Of a stretch of 64,000 bases of DNA, positions 45,253-55,274 are shown in pieces (position 1 is the stretch's first letter; every line of letters starts with the position of its first letter). Location of the stretch: positions 485,837 to 549,836 of the forward strand of contig NVWK01000001.1 in assembly GCA_002733605.1 (NCBI GenBank), in the 5' to 3' direction. Both the position numbers and the translations under genes were made by a program. Below the pieces are notes generated by a model. That model did no database searches. It saw nothing but the letters and a program-made list of their open reading frames with translations, and was not told where the DNA came from. The DNA comes from Robiginitomaculum sp. (lineage in GTDB: Bacteria > Pseudomonadota > Alphaproteobacteria > Caulobacterales > Maricaulaceae).

Positions 45253-47124
45253 CCGTTCAATATCAGCCAGTTTCAGCTCCACATAGGTTGGACGTCCGTG
45301 ATTGCATTGTCCCGAATGCGGTGTAGATTCCATCTGGCGGAGCAAAGCATTCATTTCTTGGGCGTTCAAACGCCGCCCCGCCCGCACGGACCCATGGCAT
45401 GCCATCGTTCCGCAGACATGTTCAAAACGCTCGGCCAACGACAGGGTCTCGTCATAATCGCGCAGATCATCCGCCAGATCACGCAGCAAACCCTGCACAT
45501 CCATTTCCCCTAAAATCGCAGGCGTTTCACGGACCGCCACGGCCCCCACGCCAAATGGTTCGATGATCAGCCCCATTTTGGCAAGCTCTTCCGTGCGCGA
45601 TAACACGCGGGTCGCATCCCCCTCCCCAAGATCGACAATATCGGGGATAAGCAGGGCTTGGCGTTCAACGCCCTTGCCCTCCATATTTTCCTTCATCCGT
45701 TCATAAACAAGCCGTTCATGGGCCGCATGTTGATCAACGATCACCATGCCGTCAGTGGTTTGCGCCACAATATAGGTTTCGTGGAGTTGGGCACGGGCTG
45801 CCCCGAGCGGGTATGCCGTATAATCTGCGGCCTGAGATTGGGCATGAGCTTGAAAACCTGCCTCTCCCGGGACTCCGTCTTGGCCATAAACTGGGTTTTG
45901 AAATGTTTCCGGCATTTCTTCGACGCGCGCAGAAAACCCGTCAATTAAAGGCTGGGTCGCCGCGTCAGGTGTAGACGGCGCTTGGTAGCTACCAAATTGT
46001 GGACGATAGCCGCCACCCGTCTGGGGCCTAAACCCACCCTCTGCTTGAAGTTTCCCGAGCGCAAATTGCGATGTCGTCGTGCTAGATCGATGCCCTGCCC
46101 CCGCCAAAGCATGCCGCAAGGCACTCACAATCAGGCCACGTACAATCGCAGGGTCGCGAAACCGAACCTCGGTTTTGGCCGGATGCACATTGACATCTAC
46201 GGAATGCGGATCAAGTTCCACATACAAGGCCACAACCGGATGACGGCCCCGGGCAAGAAAATCCTGATACGCCCCGCGCACAGACCCGTACAACAGCTTG
46301 TCACGCACAGGCCGACCATTGATAAACAAATATTGATGGGTTGATGACCCCCGCGAAAATGTTGGCAATCCGGCAAACCCTGTCAGTTTGACCCCTTCAC
46401 GCTCTGCGTCAATTTTTAGAGCATTATCACGGAAATCATGCCCGAGAATATCGGCAAGCCGTTTAAGCCGCCCCTCTTCATTATCTGTCTCCGCAGGCAA
46501 GCTGAGCGTAGATCTCTGGCCATTATGCAAACTAAATCCAACATCCGCACGTGCCATCGCAAGCCGTTTGACCATATCGGAAACGGCCAGGCTTTCAGAC
46601 CGTTCGGTTTTAAGAAATTTCAAACGGGCAGGCGTAGCATAAAATAAATCCTTCACCTCTACCCGTGTACCGGACAAACCAAAACGCGGCGCGGGTCTGG
46701 ATTTACTCACCTCACCGCCTTCCACGTTCAACTCCCACGCTTCACCACTATCCAGAATTTGCGTGGTAATAGTCAGTCGGGCAACAGAACCGATGGACGG
46801 CAAAGCTTCGCCGCGAAACCCCATGGAGGAGATATTAAGAAGATCCCATTCCCCGTTCTCGTCTGGCGACAATTTAGATGTGGCATGGCGTTCGATACAC
46901 AGCTCAAGTTCGGCCCTATTCATCCCCCGACCATCATCTGTCACACTCATAGAGCGCCGGCCTCCGGCTTCGAACCGGATATCGATTTGCCGCGCCCCTG
47001 CATCAAGAGCGTTCTCGGCCAGTTCTTTTATCACGCTGGCAGGGCGTTCAACCACCTCACCCGCCGCAATGCGGTTAATGGTGTGCTGGGGAAGCCTGCG
47101 AATCGAAAGATCAGAATTAGACAT
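45235..47124 (-). CDS. mutL: DNA mismatch repair protein MutL
   Basis: MutL links MutS mismatch recognition to strand incision and excision. The 629-aa protein has the GHKL ATPase motifs [20 protein letters not shown] and [17 protein letters not shown], then [21 protein letters not shown] Gln/Gly/Pro-rich linker (about 335-420) joins the C-terminal dimerisation domain. Endonuclease-type MutL usually has [16 protein letters not shown] is present, and the C-terminal CPHGRP-like site reads [13 protein letters not shown]. The ribosome site appears locked in a hairpin directly upstream. Confidence 0.95.
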   Translation of the reverse strand: MSNSDLSIRRLPQHTINRIAAGEVVERPASVIKELAENALDAGARQIDIRFEAGGRRSMSVTDDGRGMNRAELELCIERHATSKLSPDENGEWDLLNISSMGFRGEALPSIGSVARLTITTQILDSGEAWELNVEGGEVSKSRPAPRFGLSGTRVEVKDLFYATPARLKFLKTERSESLAVSDMVKRLAMARADVGFSLHNGQRSTLSLPAETDNEEGRLKRLADILGHDFRDNALKIDAEREGVKLTGFAGLPTFSRGSSTHQYLFINGRPVRDKLLYGSVRGAYQDFLARGRHPVVALYVELDPHSVDVNVHPAKTEVRFRDPAIVRGLIVSALRHALAGAGHRSSTTTSQFALGKLQAEGGFRPQTGGGYRPQFGSYQAPSTPDAATQPLIDGFSARVEEMPETFQNPVYGQDGVPGEAGFQAHAQSQAADYTAYPLGAARAQLHETYIVAQTTDGMVIVDQHAAHERLVYERMKENMEGKGVERQALLIPDIVDLGEGDATRVLSRTEELAKMGLIIEPFGVGAVAVRETPAILGEMDVQGLLRDLADDLRDYDETLSLAERFEHVCGTMACHGSVRAGRRLNAQEMNALLRQMESTPHSGQCNHGRPTYVELKLADIERLFGRR

Positions 47125-47130
47125 AAGAAA

Positions 47131-47156
47131 ACCCTAGCCTGAAATCAGACTAGGGT
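47131..47156 (-). promoter_or_regulatory. Hairpin masking the mutL ribosome site
   Basis: ACCCTAG with inner CTGA (47131-47145 side) pairs with TCAG and CTAGGGT, giving about 12 bp with one mismatch around a 2-nt loop. Read on the mutL strand, the stem ends AGGGT, then TTTCTT, then ATG. The only Shine-Dalgarno-like sequence is therefore inside the stem, and the following T-rich stretch also gives a terminator look. It could attenuate readthrough from the DUF3035 gene or limit mutL translation. Confidence 0.5.
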
Positions 47157-47185
47157 CGATAAATTTGATGGTATTATTAAACATC

Positions 47186-47306
47186 CAAGAGGCGAGGAGG
47201 GCTTTTTGGCCCGACCGGGAATGCATAAAGAGGCCCAGCCTTCGCAGGGGTGAACGGAAAGTAATAACAAGAGGCGCGGAAGGCCGTAGGCCTGACCGGG
47301 AATGTA
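47186..47306. repeat. Two copies of a 39-40-bp intergenic repeat
   Basis: Copy A (47186-47225) and copy B (47268-47306) align over nearly their whole length: CAAGAGGCG start, GGC/GGCC core, GACCGGGAATG end. They differ mainly at isolated transitions and a TTTTT/CGTA core. Between them lies CCTTCGCAGGGGTGAACGG. The pattern resembles dispersed REP-like elements of alphaproteobacteria. No gene is seen in this 190-bp gap. Confidence 0.6.
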
Positions 47307-47318
47307 AAATGTATACTC

Positions 47319-47855
47319 TTAAAGCCCGGGAAGTTTGGCACCGGACGGGCGGCGTTTAATCTTGACGGGTTCACCGCCTGTCGCAGAGCTTACGGCTTTC
47401 ATGCGCCGAGCTTCTGTATCCGGATCAAGCGGCGTACCGTCCGCTTTCAAAGCTTGACCATTTTTCCAGAAAATCACCCGATCCGCAAAGCCACGGTTCT
47501 TGCGTTCAATAGAATTTTGCCCGTCAATAATCACACGTACGGCAGGGTCCGCGCGATTACCGCCAGCTTTGGCGATTAAAAGAGCTTCACCCTGTGAAGG
47601 CTGAGCCGGATCAATTTCTCCCAACAGCGCTCTGCGCGCGGCCGCCGTTGCGTATTTTTCTTCAACATTCAACTCGCCCGTTCTTGGCGGACGCAGATTA
47701 TATTCCGGCGGCACAACCAATGGCGGTTTGGTCAGAATATTAAACTCGTTCGGAGTGGTTTTTTTCATGCCCAAAGCTTTGGACGCCGAAGAACATCCGG
47801 TGCTTACGAGAGTGGAAACAGCCAGAAGGCCGACTAGAATTGTACGCGCTGTCAT
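47319..47855 (-). CDS. DUF3035 lipoprotein
   Basis: This 178-aa outer-membrane-directed lipoprotein has the lipobox VSTGCSSAS (Cys about residue 21). The DUF3035 pattern shows in PNEFNILTKPPLVVPPEYNLRPP (about 35-57), which is typical of alphaproteobacterial members. The C-terminus is basic (KIKRRPSGAKLPGL). lspA, which cleaves lipoprotein signal peptides, lies 70 bp upstream on the same strand. Function is not established; a link to envelope assembly is suspected in the class. Confidence 0.88.
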   Translation of the reverse strand: MTARTILVGLLAVSTLVSTGCSSASKALGMKKTTPNEFNILTKPPLVVPPEYNLRPPRTGELNVEEKYATAAARRALLGEIDPAQPSQGEALLIAKAGGNRADPAVRVIIDGQNSIERKNRGFADRVIFWKNGQALKADGTPLDPDTEARRMKAVSSATGGEPVKIKRRPSGAKLPGL

Positions 47856-47925
47856 TAAAGACTCCTGTAATTTCTTAGCTATGTAGCGGGATTTTACGCT
47901 TAAGCCAAGTTAACTTATGGTGATT

Positions 47926-48459
47926 TTACACATCTTTTGCGGCTTTTTTCTCGACCCTGTATTGCAAAAACATCGCCAGCAACAACCCGATCACCCCACA
48001 AGTGATGGCACTATCGGCCACATTGAACACCCATATGAAGTAAATGTCGGCAAAACTCAGAAAATCTGTCACAGCGCCATACAGCGCCCGATCAATCGCA
48101 TTGCCAATCGCCCCGCCAATAATCAGAGCCAGCGCCAAGGACATAAGCTTGTCCTTTTCCTTATTCAGCCATGTCAGCAAAAACCCGCACATACCCAGCG
48201 CAAACAAGGTCAGGACAGTACGGGTGATCATGGACGAGCTGGACAACATGCCAAAACTGACCCCCTGATTACACACCAAAGCCAGATCAAACACCGGGCT
48301 CAGTTCGATTTTCATGTCTGGATGCGGGTTAATCGCACAAATATTGTGGGGGACATCAAATTGTTTGATCGCCCATGCCTTGGTCAGTTGATCCAGAGCG
48401 ATAACGAACAAAGGAATAGCCCCGGCCCACACCCACAAGTTCTTACGAAGTTTAACCAT
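47926..48459 (-). CDS. lspA: Prolipoprotein signal peptidase
   Basis: LspA removes signal peptides from diacylglyceryl-prolipoproteins in the inner membrane. The 177-aa four-helix aspartyl protease has both catalytic Asp boxes: GGAIGNAIDRALYGAVTDFL and FIWVFNVADSAITCGVIG. The conserved VCNQGVSFGML loop is also there. The frame starts earlier, but MVKLRKNLW at 48459 overlaps the ileS stop by 8 bp and is the natural start. It is encoded just after ileS, as in most proteobacteria, and ahead of a lipoprotein gene. Confidence 0.95.
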   Translation of the reverse strand: MVKLRKNLWVWAGAIPLFVIALDQLTKAWAIKQFDVPHNICAINPHPDMKIELSPVFDLALVCNQGVSFGMLSSSSMITRTVLTLFALGMCGFLLTWLNKEKDKLMSLALALIIGGAIGNAIDRALYGAVTDFLSFADIYFIWVFNVADSAITCGVIGLLLAMFLQYRVEKKAAKDV

Positions 48460-51418
48460 GCACCGCGTCCCATTGCTGAACGGCCAACACGTCACGCGGT
48501 GTTATGGTCGCACCATTTTCCGGTATGAAATATTTCCAGGACCTCTCACACTTCTGAAAACCGCGCACGTTCTCTTTAAGTGAACGGACAACAAACTCAG
48601 AGTTTTGTTGCGATGGTATTGCATCGCTATAAGAAACGCCGCTCACAATAAGATAGTCAGCAAGTAAATCTACAGGATTCTCAAGATTTTCGTACCGGTA
48701 GCCCAACCCATGGCTTTCCCCAAATAAGAATTTGGTTGTATTATAGAAAACCCCTAACGGCTTTACATCAACATGTGCCTCAAGACTTGAGCCAATTTCA
48801 CCATTTCTGCGATTTCCTTCTAATGTTTCAGTAATTTTTGATTTGTCTCGTATAAACTGTTGAAAACAATCACCAAGTTCATCATCACGCCAGCCATCGG
48901 GCGTCTCGGGGAAGACCTCAAAATGTACACTGCCGCTAACCTCGCCGCCTTTGCGGGTTTGCCAAACCTCTTCCATGGTAAAACACAAGATCGGTGCAAG
49001 CCACAAGGTCAGGCGATTAAACAGCGCGTCCATAACCGTACGGCAAGCCCGACGGCGCGTACTGTCAAGCGGGTCGCAATACAGAGCATCCTTGCGGATA
49101 TCAAAATAAAACGCCGACAAATCATTGGTACAGAAATTAAACAAGGTCGAGAACACCCGTTTATAATCATGTTCCGCATATGATTTACGCACCTGACCAT
49201 CCAGCTCGCTCAAACGGTGTAAAATCCACTTTTCGAGAGCGGGCATGTCTGCATACTCAACGGCGTTAGTTTCGTCATACCCGTCCAGCGCCCCGATCAT
49301 ATAGCGAAGTGTATTGCGCAGTTTGCGGTAGGCATCCGCAGACGTCTTGATGATTTCATCGCCAATACGCAAATCTTCGGTAAAGTCGGAACTGGCAACC
49401 CACAGACGCAGAATTTCAGCGCCAAACTGGCGAATGATTTTCTCTGGCGCCACCGTATTACCAAGGGATTTACTCATCTTGCGACCATCATCGGCCATGA
49501 CAAATCCGTGGGTCAGCACCGCTTTATACGGCGCGCGTCCACGGGTTGCACAGGCTTCCATCAAAGAAGACTGGAACCAGCCCCGATGCTGATCCGTACC
49601 TTCAAGATACAAATCCGCAGGCCATGTTAAATCATCGCGGGTCTCCAGACAAAACGCATGGGTACAGCCCGAATCAAACCAGACATCTAAAATATCCGTG
49701 ACCTTCTCCCAGCCCTCAGCCGACACTTCACCCATCAAGTCTTCAATCGGGGTATCAAACCACCCGTCAACACCTGTCGCATTGACAGCACTCAAAATAC
49801 GGGCATTAATTTCGTCCGCCTGCGGCAAGTCCGTGTGCAAAGCCCCCGTCTCGGTATTGACAATGAGCGTGATCGGCACACCCCAATTGCGCTGACGCGA
49901 AATCAACCAGTCGGGACGATCTTTCACCATCGCCGTAATGCGGTTTTCGCCGCGCGCCGGATACCATTTCGTGTCCTTGATCGCACTCAGTGCCTTGTCG
50001 CGCAAACCATCCTTGTTCATGGAGATAAACCATTGCGGCGTCGCGCGACGAATGACAGGCGCCTTCGAGCGCCAGGAATGGGCATCGCGCAAAACGGTAA
50101 TCCCGCGCGCCAACAACGCCCCGCATTCCATCAAGGCTTTCAACGCTTCAGGATTGGCTTTGCCGTCCTGTCCGCGTTTCTTGCCAGAGGTACGGATAAC
50201 GTCCAAACCTTGAAAACGGGTTGGCAACACATCCGTATAACACCCATCGTCATCAAGGGTCATAGGCACGGCCGGATCAATACCAAGAGCTTCCAGTGTT
50301 TTCTGGTTTGAAATCCACGCGATATAATCATCTTCGCCGTGGCTAGGCGCAGAATGTACAAAGCCTGTACCCGTCTCGGCTGTTACATGGCTCCCTTCTA
50401 GCAAAGGCACAGGAAAATCATACTTCCCCTCATTCCCATCCATAGTTTTGAGAGGATGCGCACAAATAAACCCGGTAGGGTCTACATCACATACACGTTT
50501 CCAATCGGAGATTTTACCCGCCGCCTGAACCGTCTCGGCAAGATCATCCGCGATGATAAATTGATCGCCCGGCTTGGCCCATGGCGCAAACCCAAGTTCC
50601 TCTTCGGACGGCATCTGCGTAACCTCATACAGCGCATACTGTATTTTATCGGAGAAACACACCATGCGGTTGGCAGGGATCGTCCACGGCGTTGTCGTCC
50701 AGATCACCACATTTGCGCCGACCAGAGCTTCGTCCTTTGCGGACACGACCGGGAATTTTACATAGATCGTCGTTGCCCGACGATCCGCGTATTCAATTTC
50801 CGCCTCGGCCAGCGCCGTACGCTCAACCGGTGACCACATGATCGGTTTGGAACCACGGTAGAGCTGGCCCGTTTTGGCAATTTTTAGAAGCTCGCCGCAG
50901 ATGATCGCCTCGCTCTCGAATTTCATGGTCATATAGGGGTTTTCCCAATCCCCGATCACGCCAAGTCGTTTGAATTCCTCGCGCTGTATCCCAAGCCATT
51001 CCCCCGCATATTCGCGGCAACGGGTCCGAAATTCAGACCCCGGCACTTGATCTTTGGTCCGCCCTTTCCCGCGAAATTCTTCTTCGACCTTCCACTCAAT
51101 CGGCAAGCCGTGACAATCCCAGCCCGGCACATAATTGGCATCAAAACCCATCATTTGATGGGCGCGGGTGATCATGTCTTTGAGGATTTTATTCAAAGCC
51201 GTACCCATATGAATATGCCCATTGGCATAGGGAGGGCCATCATGCAGGATGTAAGGTGTCCGACCTTTGCTTTGGCTACGCAGGGTGTTGTACAGGTCGA
51301 TTTTGTTCCAATGGGCCAGCCATTCGGGTTCTTTTTTCGGCAATCCGGCCCGCATAGGAAAATCGGTTTTCGGGAGGAACAGGGTCTCGCGATAATCGCG
51401 CGTATTGGTATCAGTCAT
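48452..51418 (-). CDS. ileS: Isoleucyl-tRNA synthetase
   Basis: This 988-aa class I synthetase charges tRNA-Ile. The HIGH motif is HIHMGTALN (about 68-76) and the KMSKS motif is KMSKSLGN (about 640). The editing (CP1) domain lies between them, with GTGFVHSAPSHGEDDY-type sequence. The C-terminal zinc-finger segment reads KCERSWKYF, with Ser replacing the second Cys of KCxRCW, so this site probably does not bind zinc. A shortened, Cys-poor end followed by TPRD is seen in other alphaproteobacterial enzymes. It is cotranscribed with lspA. Confidence 0.97.
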   Translation of the reverse strand: MTDTNTRDYRETLFLPKTDFPMRAGLPKKEPEWLAHWNKIDLYNTLRSQSKGRTPYILHDGPPYANGHIHMGTALNKILKDMITRAHQMMGFDANYVPGWDCHGLPIEWKVEEEFRGKGRTKDQVPGSEFRTRCREYAGEWLGIQREEFKRLGVIGDWENPYMTMKFESEAIICGELLKIAKTGQLYRGSKPIMWSPVERTALAEAEIEYADRRATTIYVKFPVVSAKDEALVGANVVIWTTTPWTIPANRMVCFSDKIQYALYEVTQMPSEEELGFAPWAKPGDQFIIADDLAETVQAAGKISDWKRVCDVDPTGFICAHPLKTMDGNEGKYDFPVPLLEGSHVTAETGTGFVHSAPSHGEDDYIAWISNQKTLEALGIDPAVPMTLDDDGCYTDVLPTRFQGLDVIRTSGKKRGQDGKANPEALKALMECGALLARGITVLRDAHSWRSKAPVIRRATPQWFISMNKDGLRDKALSAIKDTKWYPARGENRITAMVKDRPDWLISRQRNWGVPITLIVNTETGALHTDLPQADEINARILSAVNATGVDGWFDTPIEDLMGEVSAEGWEKVTDILDVWFDSGCTHAFCLETRDDLTWPADLYLEGTDQHRGWFQSSLMEACATRGRAPYKAVLTHGFVMADDGRKMSKSLGNTVAPEKIIRQFGAEILRLWVASSDFTEDLRIGDEIIKTSADAYRKLRNTLRYMIGALDGYDETNAVEYADMPALEKWILHRLSELDGQVRKSYAEHDYKRVFSTLFNFCTNDLSAFYFDIRKDALYCDPLDSTRRRACRTVMDALFNRLTLWLAPILCFTMEEVWQTRKGGEVSGSVHFEVFPETPDGWRDDELGDCFQQFIRDKSKITETLEGNRRNGEIGSSLEAHVDVKPLGVFYNTTKFLFGESHGLGYRYENLENPVDLLADYLIVSGVSYSDAIPSQQNSEFVVRSLKENVRGFQKCERSWKYFIPENGATITPRDVLAVQQWDAVHG

Positions 51419-51598
51419 GAGAATTTCTTTATGTTAAATCTTTGTGGTGTGCATGCAACATATCCCGGCCCCAGTTTAAGAGACCGGGCCTATAATTCGA
51501 AAACATATGAGCGCCAAAGATTTCATATCTGCGGCGTAACATAGGGATACACACAAAGCTAGCGAGGATGTGAGGAGAGCCAGAAAGGATATGAGCCA

Positions 51599-52735
51599 CT
51601 AGGCCATCAATTTCTGCAACACATCAAACAACCGTTCTATATCCGCATCTGTATTATACAGATGTGGCGTCACTCTCACCGCATCCCCCCGCACAGACAC
51701 GAATATATTTTCCACAGCCAAAATCTCCGGCAACCCTTCCGGCATTCCACTTGGAAAACCTATGCCCAGATAATGAGGGCTACGCAAACCATCAGACACG
51801 ACACTTAATCCCATGCCCCGTGCACGATCCGCAACAATACTATTGCGCGCCCCCAGAGTTTCACTGATATTTTCCACACCCCAATCCAGCAATTGAGACA
51901 GGGCCGCACTGGCCCCCTTCAATTGGGCAGGGTTGGATTTCTCCCCCATATCGAACCGGCGTGCGCCCGGTTGAAACCGGTCTTGATAATCGACAAGGCG
52001 CGAGAAATCTTCTGATCCGGCCCGGCCCATCCATGTGTGCTCCAACGGCACACCGCTCTGCCAACGCGGCGCGATGTAAATCATGCCAAGCGAATATGGC
52101 CCCATCAGCCATTTATAACAGGCCGAAATCATAAAATCAGGCGCTACAGCCCGCACGTCAAACGGCATCGCCCCAAGGGATTGGGTTAAATCAAGCACGA
52201 GCGCCGCCCCGACATCGCGCCCCGCCTTGCCAATCTTTTCCAGATCAAGAAAGCCTCCGTCTACCCAATGGGTCGCTGGCAGGGCGAGTATTTCCGTGCG
52301 CACGCTCATCGCTTGCAAAACCGCCTCTGTCCAGTTGCCATTTTCGGGGCGGGGAATTGTGTTGATATGCCCCCCACACGCTTTGGCCTTTTCACGCCAT
52401 GCATACACATTGGACGGGAACTGGTCTTCGATCAGCAAAATCTCACCACCCGCTGACAAAGGCAAATTATTGGCGGCAATCTGGATGCCATAACTGACGG
52501 ACGGAATGACGGCAATCGCCTCGACATCAGCATGTATCAGACGCGCGGCAAGCGTACGGAACTCTTCGGCAGGGGTAAAAAAATCCTCGGGACGATACGT
52601 CCATGGCCGGGTTTTAGAAACTATGCCCTCCCCCATCGCCGCCACGACCGAATGCATAAGCGGCGACATATAGGCACAATTCAAATAGGCCACATCGTCG
52701 GGCATATCGAATTTATCACGTTGATTGGAAATCAT
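51599..52735 (-). CDS. Class V aminotransferase-family PLP enzyme
   Basis: This 378-aa PLP enzyme belongs to the class V fold (cysteine desulfurase/isopenicillin epimerase-like branch). The cofactor region VLDLTQSLGAMPFDV gives the pyridine-binding Asp, and ISACYKWLMGPYSLGMIYI provides the Schiff-base Lys (about 206). The Cys of sulfur-transferring desulfurases is not evident, so an aminotransferase or lyase reaction on a small amino acid is more likely. It lies upstream of ileS with a 180-bp gap and follows ribF. Confidence 0.87.
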   Translation of the reverse strand: MISNQRDKFDMPDDVAYLNCAYMSPLMHSVVAAMGEGIVSKTRPWTYRPEDFFTPAEEFRTLAARLIHADVEAIAVIPSVSYGIQIAANNLPLSAGGEILLIEDQFPSNVYAWREKAKACGGHINTIPRPENGNWTEAVLQAMSVRTEILALPATHWVDGGFLDLEKIGKAGRDVGAALVLDLTQSLGAMPFDVRAVAPDFMISACYKWLMGPYSLGMIYIAPRWQSGVPLEHTWMGRAGSEDFSRLVDYQDRFQPGARRFDMGEKSNPAQLKGASAALSQLLDWGVENISETLGARNSIVADRARGMGLSVVSDGLRSPHYLGIGFPSGMPEGLPEILAVENIFVSVRGDAVRVTPHLYNTDADIERLFDVLQKLMA

Positions 52736-52770
52736 AAACCCTCACACCAAAACACACGATACGTACTGAT

Positions 52771-53709
52771 CTACATCATACCAAATATAGCCCGTGCGCC
52801 ATCCACATCTTTTTTGATTTGTACCGTCAGGGCCTCAAGACCATCAAACTTCACATCATCACGAATAAAGGTGCGAAAGGCGACATCAAGAATGCGGCCA
52901 TAAATATCGGCGTCAAAATCAAAAATATGCATTTCCAGTCGGTAATCACTGCCCTCGACCGTGGGCCGTTTACCGACATAGGCAACACCGCGCAACCATG
53001 CCTCTTCACCATCAAGCCGACATTCGGCCGCATAAATACCGGCGCGTGGCCGGATACGATCGGCAAAATCTATATTGGCGGTCGGAAAGCCGAGCGTACG
53101 GCCAAGCTGATCCCCTTTAACCACCTCCCCGTCCACAATCCACGGGCGGGACAACATATGGGCCGCGAAAAACACATCGCCTTCACGCAAAGCCTCACGA
53201 ATTTCCGTAGACCCGTATTTGCCATAACTCTGATGCAGACTAATAGGCGCAATACCGCTGACGCCAATGTCGCGCGCCGTACAATGTTTTTTAAGGCTGT
53301 CAAAATCACCACAACGGGCTTTGCCGTATTTAAAATCTTCCCCGACAACCACATGCTTAACCCCGAGACCCTGATGCAAAACGGTTTCGACAAATGTTTC
53401 GTCGTCCATAGATGTCAACGCCGCATCAAACGGAATTTCATACACATATTGCACACCCATTTCCTTCAAAATTTTGGCGCGCATGCGCGAACTCATCAAC
53501 CGAAATGGCGGTGTATCAGGACGGAAAAACCGGCTAGGATGTGGCCTGAAACAGGCAACTGCCAAAGGCATGCCTTGGCCCTTGGCCACTGCGGCGGCGG
53601 TCTCGATCACCACTTGGTGACCCCGGTGCAAACCGTCAAAATTGCCAAGCGCAATCACAGCCCCGCGCTCGGACGCGTCCAGTCCCGTATAATGATTTAT
53701 GCGCTGCAT
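52771..53709 (-). CDS. ribF: Bifunctional riboflavin kinase/FAD synthetase
   Basis: RibF phosphorylates riboflavin to FMN and then adenylates it to FAD. The 312-aa protein has the N-terminal nucleotidyltransferase motif GNFDGLHRGHQVVIE (about 23-37), then EDFKYGKARCGD. The C-terminal kinase domain shows GRTLGFPTANIDFADRIRPR and GVAYVGKRPTVEGSDYRLEM. It follows the MaoC gene by 6 bp and is probably cotranscribed with it and the HAD gene. No FMN riboswitch was seen upstream. Confidence 0.95.
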   Translation of the reverse strand: MQRINHYTGLDASERGAVIALGNFDGLHRGHQVVIETAAAVAKGQGMPLAVACFRPHPSRFFRPDTPPFRLMSSRMRAKILKEMGVQYVYEIPFDAALTSMDDETFVETVLHQGLGVKHVVVGEDFKYGKARCGDFDSLKKHCTARDIGVSGIAPISLHQSYGKYGSTEIREALREGDVFFAAHMLSRPWIVDGEVVKGDQLGRTLGFPTANIDFADRIRPRAGIYAAECRLDGEEAWLRGVAYVGKRPTVEGSDYRLEMHIFDFDADIYGRILDVAFRTFIRDDVKFDGLEALTVQIKKDVDGARAIFGMM

Positions 53710-53715
53710 AAGGGG

Positions 53716-54168
53716 CTAGTCTTCTGCGGGACGCTTGGGAACAACCACACCCGCATCGCCGCGAATGATCTGCTTACCGTTGACAGAACACGAGACCTTC
53801 ATCTTCACCCGTCCGGTGCGTTCATTAATCTCGGCCACTTCGGCGCGGGCCGTAATCTCGTCGTCTATGAAAGCAGGACGGCGAAACCGCATATTTAATT
53901 CGACAAACACGGCCCCCGGCCCCGGCAGATCGTTACCAAGAATGGCAGAAATCAGCGAGGCAGACAAAGCCCCGTGCGCAATGCGTTTGCCAAACATGCT
54001 GGTTTTGGCAAATTCTTCATCCACATGGATCGGGTTAAAATCTCCGGACAGATTGGCAAATGTGTCAATTTTATCGCCGGACACAACCATTGATGTCTCT
54101 GCGAACATGCCCACAGATAATTCGTCCAGATAATAGCCGCGTTTCGGCGTAGGTGTATTGGTCATCAT
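53716..54168 (-). CDS. MaoC-like (R)-specific enoyl-CoA hydratase
   Basis: This 150-aa hot-dog-fold protein has the hydratase motif FANLSGDFNPIHVDEEFAKT (about 35-54), with the catalytic Asp/His dyad, and FGKRIAHGALSASLISAILG (about 56-75). Members hydrate trans-2-enoyl-CoA to the (R)-3-hydroxy form. Its place between the HAD gene and ribF is a common alphaproteobacterial arrangement. Confidence 0.9.
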   Translation of the reverse strand: MMTNTPTPKRGYYLDELSVGMFAETSMVVSGDKIDTFANLSGDFNPIHVDEEFAKTSMFGKRIAHGALSASLISAILGNDLPGPGAVFVELNMRFRRPAFIDDEITARAEVAEINERTGRVKMKVSCSVNGKQIIRGDAGVVVPKRPAED

Positions 54169-54212
54169 GCTCTCTCTAATAAGCGGGTATATACAAGGTC
54201 TCTAATGTAGCG

Positions 54213-55052
54213 TTACCAGTGCAGAGACGAAAGCATATATTTTACAAAAACACCATGTTTTCCCAACAATGCATTAACTTGCGCCGCATTGCCTTCATGC
54301 ACACCTGTCGCCACAAACAGACAATCATAGTTTTCGTTCTGGGCACCGAGCAAATCCGTGTGAATATTATCGCCGATCACCAACACCCGCGAACGGTCTA
54401 TATCATAGCCGGCAATCTCGGCGAGCCAGGCCCGCGACAGGCGGTATATGGCTTGGTGCGGCTTGCCCGCATAAATCACCTCGCCGCCCATATCGGCATA
54501 AGCTTCGGCCAAAGCCCCACCACAATAAATCAATTTATCGCCACGTTTGACCCGCACATCGGGATTGGCGCAGACCATTGGTAAATTTAAAGAACGCGCC
54601 TCCGAGAGAAGCTCCGTGTAATCATCCGGTGTTTCATTCTCGTCATCAAACAAGCCGGTGCAGGTAATAAATTTTGCATCCTGCAAAGTGGAAAAATTTA
54701 ACGCCAAATCTTCGTACAAACGATCATCACGCTCTGGCCCCAGTTTAAACGCTGGCCCCGGCGCACGCCGGGCCAACTCGTCTATGGTCGCATCACCGGA
54801 GGTGACAATCGCGTCATAAATAGTGTGAGGCACACCAACCTCGTCAAATTGTGCAGGAATGGCCACGCTTGGGCGCGGCGAGTTCGAGATCAGTACAACA
54901 GGGCCGCGTTCCGCCCGAAACCGCTCAAGGGCGACAATTGCTTCATCAAACGGCACCTCCCCATTATGGATCACACCCCAAATATCAACGAGGAGCGCAT
55001 CATAGGTGTCAGCAATGGAACCAAGACCGGAAATATCAGTAAAATCTGTCAT
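54213..55052 (-). CDS. HAD-superfamily IIA hydrolase
   Basis: This 279-aa protein belongs to the TIGR01459 group of HAD IIA hydrolases, related to NagD phosphatases. Motif I is LLVDIWGVIHNGEVPFDEAI, with the usual second Asp replaced by Trp-Gly, the group's hallmark. Later segments are VLISNSPRPSVAIPAQFDEV and VLVIGDNIHTDLLGAQNENY. The missing second nucleophile-site Asp makes classical phosphatase activity uncertain. It heads a minus-strand unit with MaoC and ribF. Confidence 0.9.
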   Translation of the reverse strand: MTDFTDISGLGSIADTYDALLVDIWGVIHNGEVPFDEAIVALERFRAERGPVVLISNSPRPSVAIPAQFDEVGVPHTIYDAIVTSGDATIDELARRAPGPAFKLGPERDDRLYEDLALNFSTLQDAKFITCTGLFDDENETPDDYTELLSEARSLNLPMVCANPDVRVKRGDKLIYCGGALAEAYADMGGEVIYAGKPHQAIYRLSRAWLAEIAGYDIDRSRVLVIGDNIHTDLLGAQNENYDCLFVATGVHEGNAAQVNALLGKHGVFVKYMLSSLHW

Positions 55053-55274
55053 GGGGGTGAGGTAATCATTTGCCTTGCCTGCGTCAATACGGGATTATTC
55101 TCCCTCTCCAGCCCAGACTTGCCCCAAAATGCACGAAATACTGCTAAATTGATATTTTGTTAAGCCTGTAATTATATCACAACACAACCATAGGGAATAA
55201 ATGGCTTTCTGGGCAATCATACGGGGTGGTATGAAAGGAAGGCTTCCGAATATGGTTGGGCAGGAGTTGGGCAC

